Part shown: one piece after another, positions 11,111-21,400 of the stretch
Numbering within the stretch: position 1 is the first letter of the stretch
How the letters are laid out: the number at the start of each line of letters is the position of its first letter
DNA from: JAXMBN01 sp046349875
GTDB taxonomy: Bacteria > Planctomycetota > Planctomycetia > Pirellulales > Pirellulaceae
Direction: 5' to 3'
Assembly: GCA_046349875.1 (NCBI GenBank)
Contig: JAXMBN010000004.1
Coordinates: forward strand, 1 to 64,000
Length of the DNA stretch: 64,000 nucleotides
Notes under the pieces: generated by a model
Told to the model about the DNA's origin: nothing
What the model saw: only the letters and a program-made list of their open reading frames with translations
Databases searched by the model: none
Made by a program: the position numbers and the translations under genes

Positions 11111-12535
11111 CTACGGTTTTTGCGGAATTCCGTGATGCTGAATCATTTCGACCAAAGGCGTGGGCGCGTCAGGAATGGTTAAGACCGTTTCTTTTTTGCC
11201 TGGCTCGCGAACAATGGCGATGATCTCGCGTTGTCCTGAAGATCGAGGTGGCGCAGCCGCCTGTGCGAGATGCACTGGCCTTTGATTCTGTGGAATGGTT
11301 GGGATCGAACCGGCCAGTCCAACCTCGGATGCTCCTGACGTTTCCGTACCATCATAGAGGCGTCGAAGTCCCAGACGATCTAGTTGCGAGAAGACTACTT
11401 CGGGCCCCGAGTAGAGACCTTCGTTGAGCTCGCCATCTGCGGCAAAGCAAACTCCAATCAAACGTCCTTGAGCATCGAAAAGTCCGCCTCCGCTTCGCCC
11501 TTGAACGGGAGCGCCTGCGATCTCGATATTAGCAGGACCAAGATAGCGATTCAATTTAGTGATGCGGGTATCACGGCGACTCGGATCAGCGCCTCGATCA
11601 CACCCCATGCTGAAGACCGGATCGTTCTCTTGAAAGGGAAGCTGCTTCGGGCGTAGCTTTGCAACCGGTACAGGAAACGGCGCATGAAAACTGATCAGCC
11701 CCATATCCACTTCGTCCGCTCGGAAATCAATAACCCGCGCTGGCAAGGATAATGTTTGACCATTTTGAAAAACTTCAACTGTGACCGGCGCCTGGCCTCG
11801 GCTATCTCGAAAAAGATGCCCGCATGTCAGTACGAGCGCTTCTTGACCATGGGTATCGATGATAGTGCCTGTTCCAACCGATTCAGCGCGTTGGTCATCG
11901 ACTCGAATACGAACCGTTGCCGCCATCGGGTCGATCATCACATTGGGAGTCAGCGAGCGGTCGGGGCTTGCATTCATGGCTGCTCCGAAGCCATTGGGTT
12001 GATTCGGAACAGTGGCAGAAGCGAACACCACATCATTGGACGTAGTACGTGATGCATTCCCCACGGGAGTCATCCCTGATCGCGAGGAATCGGGTTGAGA
12101 CCGAAAACCTTCCATCGTTGCCGATGGCTGCGAGCTTGCAGGGGATTGCGAGCTTGCAGGGGATTGCGAGCTTGCAGGGGATTGCGAGCTTGCAAGAGAT
12201 GGAGTTCGAATTTGAGCCCGCCCCAGCAGTCTGCCTTTGAGATCGGCGAACGAACTGGCTCCGACTATCCGATCGACCTCTTTTCCTTTTTCAAGCACGA
12301 TCAACGTCGGAATTTGGCGTACCTTCCAACGATCAGCCATCGCGCGATCGCGATCGGTATCGACGTAACGTACCACCCAGCCTTCACTAACCAATTGATC
12401 GACCGCCGGTTGTAATTGCTTACAGGCTAAGCACTGCGAAGATCCGAATTGGAGAATCGTCCGTTCCTGCGTGCTTCCCGCGAAAGCGATGGCAGAAATT
12501 AAGAGTGCCCATTGAAACATATGCGGATCCTCCAT
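11111..12535 (-). CDS. secreted thioredoxin-like / trypsin-like serine protease fusion
   Basis: The protein has 474 residues. The likelier start is the second ATG at 12520 (M-F-Q-W-A-L-L), which begins a signal peptide. A short thioredoxin fold follows, with a C-L-A-C redox motif and cis-Pro region (I-P-T-L-I-V). A linker contains a (S-S-Q-S-P-A) repeat encoded by an 18-bp DNA tandem repeat. The second half is an S1C-like protease with candidate triad His (T-C-G-H-L-F), Asp (D-M-G-L-I-S) and Ser (G-R-S-G-G-G). No PDZ domain is seen. By family it would be an exported protease, possibly redox-controlled; that control is inference. It converges on the MFS gene. Confidence 0.8.
   Translation of the reverse strand: MEDPHMFQWALLISAIAFAGSTQERTILQFGSSQCLACKQLQPAVDQLVSEGWVVRYVDTDRDRAMADRWKVRQIPTLIVLEKGKEVDRIVGASSFADLKGRLLGRAQIRTPSLASSQSPASSQSPASSQSPASSQPSATMEGFRSQPDSSRSGMTPVGNASRTTSNDVVFASATVPNQPNGFGAAMNASPDRSLTPNVMIDPMAATVRIRVDDQRAESVGTGTIIDTHGQEALVLTCGHLFRDSRGQAPVTVEVFQNGQTLSLPARVIDFRADEVDMGLISFHAPFPVPVAKLRPKQLPFQENDPVFSMGCDRGADPSRRDTRITKLNRYLGPANIEIAGAPVQGRSGGGLFDAQGRLIGVCFAADGELNEGLYSGPEVVFSQLDRLGLRRLYDGTETSGASEVGLAGSIPTIPQNQRPVHLAQAAAPPRSSGQREIIAIVREPGKKETVLTIPDAPTPLVEMIQHHGIPQKP
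12129..12200 (-). repeat. 18-bp direct tandem repeat, four units
   Basis: Four consecutive 18-bp units (three identical at the core and the last diverged at two or three bases) start at 12129, 12147, 12165 and 12183. In the antisense gene they encode the linker repeat S-S-Q-S-P-A. Unit length is a multiple of three, so copy-number change would alter linker length without breaking the frame. Confidence 0.9.
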
Positions 12536-12783
12536 GATCCTTGCGCAGTGAACTCGGTCCTCGGCGGAGTGTCTTGGGATCTTTAGAAAATTACAAGATC
12601 ATTCGCAAAAAAATCGACCTGCTTAGCTAGCCCAACTCGATCCCTCCAACCCTGTGGATAATCCATAATTTGCTACAATTTCGACCTTCAAACGAACACC
12701 GTTGGACCCGAGAATGTGTCCAACAATCGTGAGCCCACTTCATCATGGGGGGTCGCGAAGCACAACATCGAGTAGTACTCCTC

Positions 12784-12790
12784 AGGGAGG
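12784..12790 (+). promoter_or_regulatory. Shine-Dalgarno site fixing the metG start
   Basis: AGGGAGG lies ten bases before the ATG at 12801. It supports starting at M-P-G-K-R-I-L rather than at the in-frame ATG at 12702, whose extra 33 residues look unlike any MetRS N-terminus. Confidence 0.7.
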
Positions 12791-12800
12791 CGAGAGTCAA

Positions 12801-14855
12801 ATGCCAGGAAAACGGATCTTAGTCACAGCAGCCTTGCCCTACGCCAACGGCCCGATTCACATCGGTCACTTGGTGGAATACATCCAGACCGACATCTGGG
12901 TTCGGTTTCAAAAACTGATTGGAAATCGATGCATCTTTGTATGTGCGGATGACACCCATGGTACGGCGATCATGATCCGTGCTCGTCAAGAAGGACGATC
13001 CGAAACGGCATTGATCGCGGATATGCAACAAGCCCACATTCGGGACTTTGCTGGCTTTGGAATCCAATTTGATCACTACGGAAGCACCAATAGCGATGAG
13101 AACCGAGCCTTCTGCCATGAGATTTGGGGGGCGTTGCGTGCCAAAGGCCTGATCGTTGAACGCGATGTCGAACAACTTTTCGACCCAGAAGCGGGTACGT
13201 TCTTGGCCGATCGATTCGTCAAAGGTACATGCCCCAAGTGCAATGCACCCGATCAGTACGGTGATAACTGCGTCAAATGCAACGCAACCTATTCACCTTC
13301 CGACCTGATCAATCCGGTAAGCACGTTGTCCGGAGCGACTCCGGTTTTGAAGTCTGCGAAGCACCTCTTTGTGGAGCTCGAACAACTGCATAGCTTTTTG
13401 GAAGAGTGGACTCAAAATGGTGAGCACCTGCAGCCCGAAATCGCGAACTATCTCAAGGGTCACTTCTTGGGTGAACCTTTGCGCGACTGGGACATTTCGC
13501 GGCCTGCACCCTATTTTGGTTTTGAAATCCCGGATGCTCCTGGTAATTTCTGGTACGTTTGGTTTGACGCACCGATCGGCTACATCGCCTCTACTCAGCA
13601 GTGGTGTCAATTGAATGGTGAAAAGCTCGAAGATTGGTGGCGATCACCAGATACCGAGATCCATCACTTCATCGGGAAGGACATCACCTACTTCCACACG
13701 CTCTTTTGGCCCGGCATGCTCTACACGGCAGGTTTTTCCTTGCCCAAACAAATCCATATTCATGGATTCTTGACGGTCGGTGGCGAAAAAATGGCGAAGA
13801 GCAAAGGTACGTTGCTCAAAGCAGAAACCTATTTGAAGCATCTCGACCCAGCGTATTTGCGGTATTACTATGCCAGCAAGCTCGGCCCCAGACTGGACGA
13901 TATCGATTTGAATTTGGAGGAGTTTTCCACCAAGGTCAATGCGGATCTCGTCAACAAAGTCGTCAACCTCGCTAGCCGGACCGCCAAGTTTGTGGAGTCG
14001 ATAGGGCTTTGTGCAGCCTATCCGCACGACGGAGGTTTATTTAAAGCAGGTGCCAATGCTGGTGAAGTCATTGCTCAAGCCTACGCGAGCAGTGATTATG
14101 CACGAGCAATGCGATTGATTATTGAACTGGCCGATCAAGCCAATCCGTTTGTGGAGAATGCTAAGCCTTGGACCTTGCACAAAGATCCAAGTCAGCAGCA
14201 CCGACTTCAAGAGATTTGCACGATCGCGCTCAATCTGTTCCGCCAGCTTGCCATTTACCTGGCACCTGTGTTGCCGAAACTAGCACAGCAATGCGGCGAA
14301 CTCCTCAACAATCCCATCGTCTCGTGGGACCAGAGCCAAGAACCCTTGGTCGGTACCCCGGTTTCAAAATTCCAACACTTATTGCAACGCGTAAAGACCG
14401 AGGACGTCAACAACATGATGGAAGAAAGCAAACTAGAATCCAACGTACCTGCAGCACCGCCAGCAACATCCAGTGGTTCTGGTTACAACGATTCCGATGA
14501 ACCGCTCAAGGCAGAACCTCTCGCAGACACATGCACCATAGATGACTTTGTGAAAGTCGATCTTCGCGTGGCTCGGGTGATTGCAGCCGAAGAAGTCCCG
14601 GAAGCTCGCAAGTTGCTCAAGCTAACACTGAGCCTTGGTGGAGATCATCAACGAACTGTCTTTGCTGGAATCAAAGCTGCATACCAACCTGCCGAGTTGG
14701 TCGGTCGATTGGTTGTATGCGTTGCCAACCTAGCACCTCGCCAAATGAAGTTTGGATTGAGCGAAGGGATGGTGACCGCAGCAGGCCCGGGAGGCGAAGA
14801 GGTCTTCTTGTTGGCCATCGATGAAGGGGCAAAACCTGGAATGCGAGTCCACTAA
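12801..14855 (+). CDS. metG: methionyl-tRNA synthetase
   Basis: Charges tRNA-Met and initiator tRNA with methionine in the cytosol. The protein has 684 residues, close to the size of dimeric bacterial MetRS (about 677). Visible motifs are the class I signature H-I-G-H near the N-terminus, a Cys-rich zinc knuckle (C-P-K-C and C-V-K-C), the K-M-A-K-S variant of KMSKS, and a C-terminal EMAP/Trbp111-type tRNA-binding domain (D-D-F-x-K-V-D-L-R-V). The start is set by a strong ribosome site. A terminator follows. Confidence 0.97.
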   Translation: MPGKRILVTAALPYANGPIHIGHLVEYIQTDIWVRFQKLIGNRCIFVCADDTHGTAIMIRARQEGRSETALIADMQQAHIRDFAGFGIQFDHYGSTNSDENRAFCHEIWGALRAKGLIVERDVEQLFDPEAGTFLADRFVKGTCPKCNAPDQYGDNCVKCNATYSPSDLINPVSTLSGATPVLKSAKHLFVELEQLHSFLEEWTQNGEHLQPEIANYLKGHFLGEPLRDWDISRPAPYFGFEIPDAPGNFWYVWFDAPIGYIASTQQWCQLNGEKLEDWWRSPDTEIHHFIGKDITYFHTLFWPGMLYTAGFSLPKQIHIHGFLTVGGEKMAKSKGTLLKAETYLKHLDPAYLRYYYASKLGPRLDDIDLNLEEFSTKVNADLVNKVVNLASRTAKFVESIGLCAAYPHDGGLFKAGANAGEVIAQAYASSDYARAMRLIIELADQANPFVENAKPWTLHKDPSQQHRLQEICTIALNLFRQLAIYLAPVLPKLAQQCGELLNNPIVSWDQSQEPLVGTPVSKFQHLLQRVKTEDVNNMMEESKLESNVPAAPPATSSGSGYNDSDEPLKAEPLADTCTIDDFVKVDLRVARVIAAEEVPEARKLLKLTLSLGGDHQRTVFAGIKAAYQPAELVGRLVVCVANLAPRQMKFGLSEGMVTAAGPGGEEVFLLAIDEGAKPGMRVH

Positions 14856-14883
14856 ACCATGGATCGCCCAAACTCGTAAATGA

Positions 14884-14917
14884 AAAAAGGGCCCGGTATT
14901 TTACCGGGCCCTTTTTC
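14884..14917. terminator. bidirectional intrinsic terminator between metG and lpd
   Basis: A G+C-rich stem (GGGCCCGGTA paired with TACCGGGCCC, three-base loop) is flanked by A and T runs on both sides. It can end transcription of metG on the plus strand and of the convergent lpd gene on the minus strand. Confidence 0.85.
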
Positions 14918-14960
14918 TTTCTAGATCAACAAAGCATCGATACTTCTTTGCGCATCCTGC

Positions 14961-16391
14961 TTAAGCATGCGATCGCTTCGGTTTGTAGATTTCAGTTGCC
15001 GTTCCGAAGTGAACTTCACCTGCATTCATCAAAGTCTCACTGAGTGTTGGATGCGGATGAATTGATTCCGTCAAATCGCGAACTTCGCATCCCATTTCAA
15101 TGGCAAGCACTGCTTCGGCGATAAGCTCGCCTGCACCGGCACCAACGATACCACATCCGAGAACGCGATGTGTTTCGGGATCAACGAGCCACTTCGTCAA
15201 ACCTTCCGTACGACCAAGTGCTTGAGCACGGCCACTGGCTGCCCACGGATAAGTTTCCACATCGACGACGCGACCTTCGCGCTTGGCCTGCTCTTCCGTC
15301 AAACCAGCCCATGCGATTTCAGGATCAGTGAAGACCACTGCTGGAATCGCGACTTTGTCAAAGCTGGCTGGCTTACCAAGAATGACTTCAACAGCCACCT
15401 TCGCTTCATGACTAGCCTTGTGAGCCAACATCGGTTCGCCGGCCACGTCACCGATCGCATAAATGTTTGGATCCGCCGTTTGCTGCTGCCGATTGCATTC
15501 GACAAAGCCCCGTTTATCCAAGACGACCTTGGTGTTTTCCAATCCGATTCCCGAAGAAAGTGGTCGTCGTCCCACACTTACCAAAACGCGATCGAACCGT
15601 TCGTGTCCAAACTTGCCAGGTCCTTCAAAGGTAACTTCAACCTGATCGCCAACTTCGGCAACCGATCCTACCTTGGTGTTCAAGTAGATGCGTTTTCCAA
15701 AGAGTTTATCCAAGTGACGCTGCAAAGGCTTGACTAGATCGCGATCTGCTCCCGGAAGCAAGCCAGCAGTCCATTCGACAACGCTCACCTCTGAGCCAAG
15801 GCTCGCGTAGACGCTACCCATCTCCAGACCGATGTATCCGCCGCCAATGACGAGCAGACGTTTCGGAATGTCACGCAATTGAAGCGCACCAGTCGAGTCC
15901 ATCACACGATCGGTACCGATCTGAAAGGACGGAGGCATCGCGGGAACACTTCCCGTTGCCAAAATGCAACGATCAAATGTGAGGCGACCATCCGCTGGAA
16001 TTTGCGGATCATCACCCACCAATTGCAGAGTATTGCTATCGAGAAAAGATCCCTTCGCGCGAATAACCGTGACATTACGACGTTTCGCTAATTGGCCGAG
16101 ACCACCGCTTAACGTTTCGATCACTTTCTCTTTGCGCTGACGAATCTTATCGACATCGAGCTTTGGTGGCTGAAACTCCACGCCCCATTCTTCGCCGAGT
16201 TCGGAAACCTCGGACAAAACCTTGGCAACGTGCAGTAGAGCTTTGGACGGAATGCAACCTCGGAGCAAGCAGGTGCCGCCAAGTCGAGGCTCGGCCTCGA
16301 CTAGCGTCACTTGCATACCTTCATCAGCAGCCAAAAATGCTGCAGCATACCCTCCAGGTCCGCCACCCAAGACAACAAGCGGGCTGTGCAT
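14961..16391 (-). CDS. lpdA: dihydrolipoyl dehydrogenase (E3)
   Basis: FAD flavoprotein that reoxidises the dihydrolipoyl arms of 2-oxoacid dehydrogenase complexes using NAD+. Seen in 476 residues: an N-terminal GxGxxG FAD fold (G-G-G-P-G-G-Y), the redox-active disulfide C-L-L-R-G-C (C41/C46), a second nucleotide fold (V-I-G-G-G-Y-I-G-L-E) and the C-terminal H-P-H-P-T-L-S-E catalytic motif. The disulfide spacer is L-L-R-G rather than the common L-N-V-G. It lies 15 bases after rpsD on the same strand and about 20 kb from aceE-aceF, so E3 is encoded apart from E1 and E2 and may serve several complexes. Confidence 0.95.
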   Translation of the reverse strand: MHSPLVVLGGGPGGYAAAFLAADEGMQVTLVEAEPRLGGTCLLRGCIPSKALLHVAKVLSEVSELGEEWGVEFQPPKLDVDKIRQRKEKVIETLSGGLGQLAKRRNVTVIRAKGSFLDSNTLQLVGDDPQIPADGRLTFDRCILATGSVPAMPPSFQIGTDRVMDSTGALQLRDIPKRLLVIGGGYIGLEMGSVYASLGSEVSVVEWTAGLLPGADRDLVKPLQRHLDKLFGKRIYLNTKVGSVAEVGDQVEVTFEGPGKFGHERFDRVLVSVGRRPLSSGIGLENTKVVLDKRGFVECNRQQQTADPNIYAIGDVAGEPMLAHKASHEAKVAVEVILGKPASFDKVAIPAVVFTDPEIAWAGLTEEQAKREGRVVDVETYPWAASGRAQALGRTEGLTKWLVDPETHRVLGCGIVGAGAGELIAEAVLAIEMGCEVRDLTESIHPHPTLSETLMNAGEVHFGTATEIYKPKRSHA

Positions 16392-16406
16392 CGTCTCTGC
16401 TTTCGA

Positions 16407-17015
16407 TTATCGCGACAAGAATTCGACCACGATGTTAGCGTTTACAGGCAAGCTGATATCCGATGGGCCTGGTGCACCTTGAACCGTTGCTCGCAAACCT
16501 TCGCTATCGAATGCAATCCAATCCAAAGGAACTGGAGCATTATTAGCAATCACGCCCTTGTAAAGATTGCGAATCGCTTCGCGTGGGGAAACTTCAATCA
16601 CATCGCCTGGACGCAACAAATAGCTAGGCGACGTTACCTTCACGCCGTTGACACGAATGTGGCCGTGAACGATACCCTGACGAGCCTGCGGACGAGTCTT
16701 GGTCAATCCAGCGCGGCGAACGACGTTATCCAACCGGCGCTCACACATCAGGAGAAGAGTCTCCCCGGTGTTGCCCTTCTTGCGAACCGCTGCGGCGAAG
16801 TAACGTCGAAGCTGACGCTCTCCCAAACCGTAGTAATACTTGATCTTTTGCTTTTCGGCCAAAGCCACGCCGTAGTTGCTACCACGCTGACGCTTTGGGT
16901 GCATGCCTGGAGGTGCTTCACGTCGCTCATAAGCGCGAACTGCGCCAGCATTTTCAAACAACAACGCGCCAAATCGGCGGTTCACCCGAGCCTTCGGACC
17001 TGCATAACGTGCCAT
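16407..17015 (-). CDS. rpsD: 30S ribosomal protein S4
   Basis: The 202 residues give a full-length S4: N-terminal M-A-R-Y-x-G-P, central E-x-R-L-D-N-V-V, and an S4 RNA-binding domain (Q-A-R-Q-x-I-x-H-G-H-I-x-V-N). The N-terminus lacks the zinc cysteines found in some S4 proteins. A ribosome site (AGGGAGA) precedes the ATG at 17015. It stands alone, outside an rpsM-rpsK-rpoA operon, and is followed closely by lpd. Confidence 0.97.
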   Translation of the reverse strand: MARYAGPKARVNRRFGALLFENAGAVRAYERREAPPGMHPKRQRGSNYGVALAEKQKIKYYYGLGERQLRRYFAAAVRKKGNTGETLLLMCERRLDNVVRRAGLTKTRPQARQGIVHGHIRVNGVKVTSPSYLLRPGDVIEVSPREAIRNLYKGVIANNAPVPLDWIAFDSEGLRATVQGAPGPSDISLPVNANIVVEFLSR

Positions 17016-17180
17016 TTCGCTGGTTCTCCCTTTTGAGAATCTCTAAGTGCGAATAACTAAAATGCCTCACATCTGCGAAAACTCCGCAGCAGGGCTAACA
17101 TCGTCCCACGAACGTGCGCGGGAACCTCGTAGTTTCTCGAATTTCCATACTTTCGCAACCCCAACTCACCCAACCTCACA

Positions 17181-17206
17181 CAAGGTGCCAACCACCAATT
17201 GTTGAC
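17181..17206 (-). repeat. degenerate REP-like palindrome
   Basis: Matches the family (AGGTGCCA ... CCACC ... ATTGTTGAC) with several changes in the outer arms. Probably a decayed copy beside the intact pair. Confidence 0.5.
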
Positions 17207-17271
17207 ATCGCCAACGCAATATTAGCCACCCTAATTCAACAGCAAGCTATGAAAGAATCGCTGATGTAATA

Positions 17272-17298
17272 AATAGGTGCCAGCCACCTATTGTTGAC
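17272..17298 (-). repeat. REP-like palindrome (copy 2)
   Basis: Arms AATAGGTG and CACCTATT around a five-base loop, extended on one side by GTTGAC. Inverted relative to the next copy 12 bases away, so the two could also fold together as a BIME-like larger hairpin. Confidence 0.85.
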
Positions 17299-17310
17299 GC
17301 CGGCGCAAAG

Positions 17311-17332
17311 AATAGGTGGCTGGCACCTATTG
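17311..17332 (+). repeat. REP-like palindrome (copy 3)
   Basis: Consensus copy in the opposite orientation to copy 2. It ends eight bases before the stop end (17336) of the glycosyltransferase gene, where a stem could also end or stabilise that transcript. Confidence 0.85.
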
Positions 17333-17335
17333 CTT

Positions 17336-18412
17336 TCAGGCGGCAGCGCGGCGGTAAGTGGTGAGGATGTGGGGTATGAGATGAGTTGGGGAATAGGTTT
17401 CAGCCATGGAGTCTTTGGCTGAGCGCCCCATTTGGGTCCTCAATTGAGGATCGGCCATCCATTTGGAGATCGCTTCGGCCAGCGCCTTGGGACTGCGAGG
17501 CGGCACGACAAATCCATCGACTCCATCCCGCACAAATTCCGGAATGCCTCCGACTGCGGTCGCGATCACTGGCAATCCGACGGCCATCGATTCCATCAAA
17601 GAAATCGGCATGACTTCTTTCTTGCTGGGCAGGGCCACACAATCAAATGCCATCATTAGATCTGCCACGTCGTTGCGACGTCCCAAAAAACGCATTTGGT
17701 TGTAAAGCGAATGCTGGCTTATCAATCCCTGCAGTGTTTTCATGTAACTCTCATCGACTGGCCCAGCTGAAACAACCCACGGTCTCAGCCCGCGTGCACT
17801 CAAGATGGGCAAGGCTTCGATCAAATACTTCATACCTTTTCGTGGATCGACGCTTCCAACAACTCCAACCACAAAGGCATCATTGGGTACTTCGAGCTGG
17901 GCTCGCATCGCTGTTCGATCGCGACTGCTTCGAAAGCGCGACGGGTTGATAAAGTTAGGGATCTTGTCAATGCGTTTGAGGGGAACAGCGTTCATCCATC
18001 GTTGGAATTGGACAACGGAACCACACGGCGCAATGATGCGATCATTCCACCACCAGTGAGGCTGTAGCAGCGGCATATGGCAGGTCGCTACCGACTTCAT
18101 GCGAAACAATCTTGCGAGCAATACACCGAAGAAGTGTGCACTACTCATATGCGTATGCAACACATCGCACTTTCGATTGCGGAGCTCAGCAGCGACTCGC
18201 TTTAACTCGTGCCATTTTCGCTTGAGCGTCGACTCGATCAGCTCCACCCCTTCCGGGAATTCCTGCTGGCCGATCCAAGCGTCCGGTCGATGAACGAGGG
18301 TGACAGTACAGCCTTGAAGAGCTAACTCACAAGTTAGCTCATAGCAATGCCGAATCGCACCGTTGATTCCAACGCCAGAAACCAATTGCGCAACGTGAAA
18401 CGGGCGATCCAT
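17336..18412 (-). CDS. glycosyltransferase family 4 (GT-B)
   Basis: The C-terminal half has the GT4 features G-S-V-D-P-R-K-G-M-K-Y-L-I-E-A (donor domain start), the E-x7-E type motif E-V-M-P-I-S-L-M-E, and G-L-P-V-I-A-T-A-V-G-G-I-P-E. The N-terminal half has G-V-G-I-N-G-A-I-R-H and a T-H-M-S-S-A-H motif. The ATG at 18412 is preferred because GGAAGG lies six bases upstream; two in-frame ATGs at 18418 and 18433 are less well placed. The product is cytoplasmic or membrane-associated and transfers a sugar from a nucleotide donor, probably to a cell-surface glycan. Acceptor and donor cannot be told from sequence, and no other glycan genes are adjacent. Confidence 0.85.
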   Translation of the reverse strand: MDRPFHVAQLVSGVGINGAIRHCYELTCELALQGCTVTLVHRPDAWIGQQEFPEGVELIESTLKRKWHELKRVAAELRNRKCDVLHTHMSSAHFFGVLLARLFRMKSVATCHMPLLQPHWWWNDRIIAPCGSVVQFQRWMNAVPLKRIDKIPNFINPSRFRSSRDRTAMRAQLEVPNDAFVVGVVGSVDPRKGMKYLIEALPILSARGLRPWVVSAGPVDESYMKTLQGLISQHSLYNQMRFLGRRNDVADLMMAFDCVALPSKKEVMPISLMESMAVGLPVIATAVGGIPEFVRDGVDGFVVPPRSPKALAEAISKWMADPQLRTQMGRSAKDSMAETYSPTHLIPHILTTYRRAAA

Positions 18413-18466
18413 GTGCATCCTTCCTTGGTGCAATACCGAGATCCGTCTTGCCGGATTCTTGAGCCA

Positions 18467-21400
18467 TTAGGCAGCCGCAATGGAGCGTGACTTACGCGAC
18501 CATGCGATCCAATCCGAAACCTCAGACTGATCCGGTGCTTTTCCACCTCGCAGAATCCTTTGCCCAATCTTTGAAGATGCGATCCGTGTCACACGCGACA
18601 GAATTTCATCTGGTCCCATCGCTCGGAGCTTTTCGGGACTTGATATGCCGGCGGCCACCAGAAGCTGGGCATCATGACCACGCAAGTTTGGAATTCGGCA
18701 TACCATCTCCGCTTGTTTCTGCCACGACTGAACCGTCGCCGCATCCACCTTCTTGATCTTGAGCATGTTCGCAAGGGAATCAGCGGTCGCATTCAACAAC
18801 TGACTCACGGTTGTGATACCGACCTCTTTTAGTTTCTCAGCAAGCTGAGGTCCGATGGTTGGAGCATCAACGATGGGGCTCGAACGATCGAGGAAGAACT
18901 TCCATCCAGCGTCCAACGTTGGATCAAGTTCATCTCTACCCGTGTCGGCCAATCGCACGACACCTGTGTTTACGCTCGGGGATTTCTCAAGTCTAGCTCG
19001 TTGGCGCCGTTCACGATTGGCTTGTCGATCAACTTTGCTTCGTGCGGTACGTCGCGATTCGATTTCATCGCGTCTGCGTTCTGCGTTTCGCACGCCCTCG
19101 TTAATCTGCGATCGTTCCATGTCAGTTCTTCTGGCTTGCAATGGAAGTCCCGCTTCAAATGGGTTCTCCGTCGAATCGTAATGCGACGAAGGTATTCGAT
19201 TCGATTCATCACTCCATTTCCGCTTGGCAGACACCAACCATGATGTGATTCGCGACAACTCAAAGCTCGATCCACTTCGCAAAAGATTCTGCCCAGCGTC
19301 TGTTGAAAGGAATGCTTCGACGCGTTGCAAGAGTACACCGGGATGCATTTCCCTCAGCATACGAGGCGACGTGATTCCACAAGAAACCAACAATTGTGCA
19401 TCAAAGCCACGCAACTGGGGAACTCCGCACATCAATTGCGATTCGGCTTGCCATACACGAACCATTCGTTCGGTAAGACGAGGCACCTTAAGCCGCGATA
19501 CAATCTCGGCGGGCGATGCATGCAGCAATGAGGCGACATCCTGTATTCCAACGCTACGCAATGCGGCAGCTAGGTCGCGATCTACGCTCGGAATGTCTTC
19601 GACCCAGCTTCGCTCGGACAAGAAATACTGTTTTCCTTGACGATACATGCCACTATCACTGGCCTCGATCGCTCGAGCGTTAGGACGACGGGTCGCCCAA
19701 ACCAACTCGCCATCGTCTTCATTGGCATACGAATGCAAGGCTTGATTGACGTCCCAATCCACCATGCGAGTTTGCACCGCAGACGAAGGGATCGGTTGCA
19801 CGTAGGCTCGGCCGCTCAAATGACAAACCCAAGCATGATGAGCGCGTGCACGGCTAGCGACTTCTTCATCGCTCGTAAAAAGAACCAACTGTTGACCATG
19901 CCGTCCAAGCCTCATCAACGTTTCAATGGTTCTATCGAGTGTCGATCCATGGATTCCTTCCAGAGCATCATCCACGAAGAGCGGTAGTTTCCCAACATGT
20001 GGTACCAATGCTTCTGCGATCGCAAGGCGAAGACAGAGAATCGCCAAATGGTTGTCCGTGGTTTGCTCAGGAGCAAAAACGGTTGCCCAATCCTCTGCCA
20101 AGAAGCTTCGATGAGTTTCGTCTGGTCGGTCCAATTTCCACTCCGTTGAGGTGGGACCTGAGACGTGCTGCCATGGTCGATCACTCGGCGAAGCACCAGC
20201 CTCTTCTTCAAATCGGCGGCAACCCGACCCCGTCATCTCGCGATAGAGTCGATTGGCAGCATCGAGCAATGCTCGATCCCATTCATTTCGTTGAACGGCG
20301 TAGTCTTTCAGGAGTTGCTGGATCTCTTCCAAACGTCGCGTCCAATTCCGATGCTGATCCCACATTGCAAGAGCCTCTTCGGCCCTCTTCAGTCGTCGTT
20401 GCAACTCATCACGTTCCACAATCGTCAGCGTATTGAACGATATCTTTTCATGACGATTGCGATACTCTTTGAGCTGAATCTCTGCATCGTGGCATTCACG
20501 TAATGCGTTTTCCAAACGTTGCCTTTCGCGAATAAGTTCGGCTTGCAGTTGATCTATTTCACGATAGAGGGCGGAAGTATGCAGTAGGTGATCGGCAGAT
20601 AGCGAATCCGTCGCGTAGTCGCTTAGCAACCATTGGTAGAGATGTGGATGCTCATGGCATTGACTCCAGTCCCCAAGTGCCAACGACAATTTTTCAAGGG
20701 GGATGTTGTATTCCTGAGAAATCTGCTTGAGCAACAACCCTCGTTCGCTGATCAATCGTTCGAGCGATTCATTGAGTTCGTTCTCACATCGTTTGAGTTG
20801 CTCGATTTGAGAGGTGTGTTTTTCGGCAGCAACGTTCGTTTCAGCACGATTCAGATGCAATGTCACCTCGGACAAATCGTCTTGAATGGAACGAAGAGTA
20901 GCAGGCAACGACTGCTGGAATTGAAATCGATCTCCGTGCCGATTCTCATCGTTATTGGCGATGACTTCTTCTAGATGTCTCCGCGTGTTCAGCAATTGGC
21001 TCTCAAGAGAATCCAGGGTCGCGCGAGCATCGCGACGATCACCTTGATCAAACTGTTTTCGAAGCCTCAAATCATCGGCCTCGCGTTGAATGCGGTCTCG
21101 ATGCTCGCGAACTTCTCGTAGCGTTTGACGCCAGTTATAAAGTCGGCTATCGATCTCTTCTAATTGTTTTCGACGGGTATAGGCAATTGCGTTCTCGGGA
21201 TGGAACGAAGGCTGGCCTTCGCGGAATCCATGGGAACGCTTCTTCTCTTGCAGAGATAGGGAGATCTCTTCTTCGGTTCTTCGAATTCGTTCGATTTCAT
21301 TTTGGAGAGACCGAATGCGATCTTCTAGACGAACCGATTCTGCACCAAACTGCGGAGCCTCATGTGACACGTCGCTCCGCAATCGCTGCTGGACGCGTGC

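Larger units (their letters stand above)
17016..17335. other. 320-base gap: rpsD leader plus palindromes
   Basis: Contains the upstream region of rpsD and three members of the palindrome family: one degenerate (17181-17206) and an inverted pair (17272-17298 and 17311-17332) near the 3' end of the glycosyltransferase gene. No open reading frame with a ribosome site and no RNA gene is seen. Confidence 0.6.
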
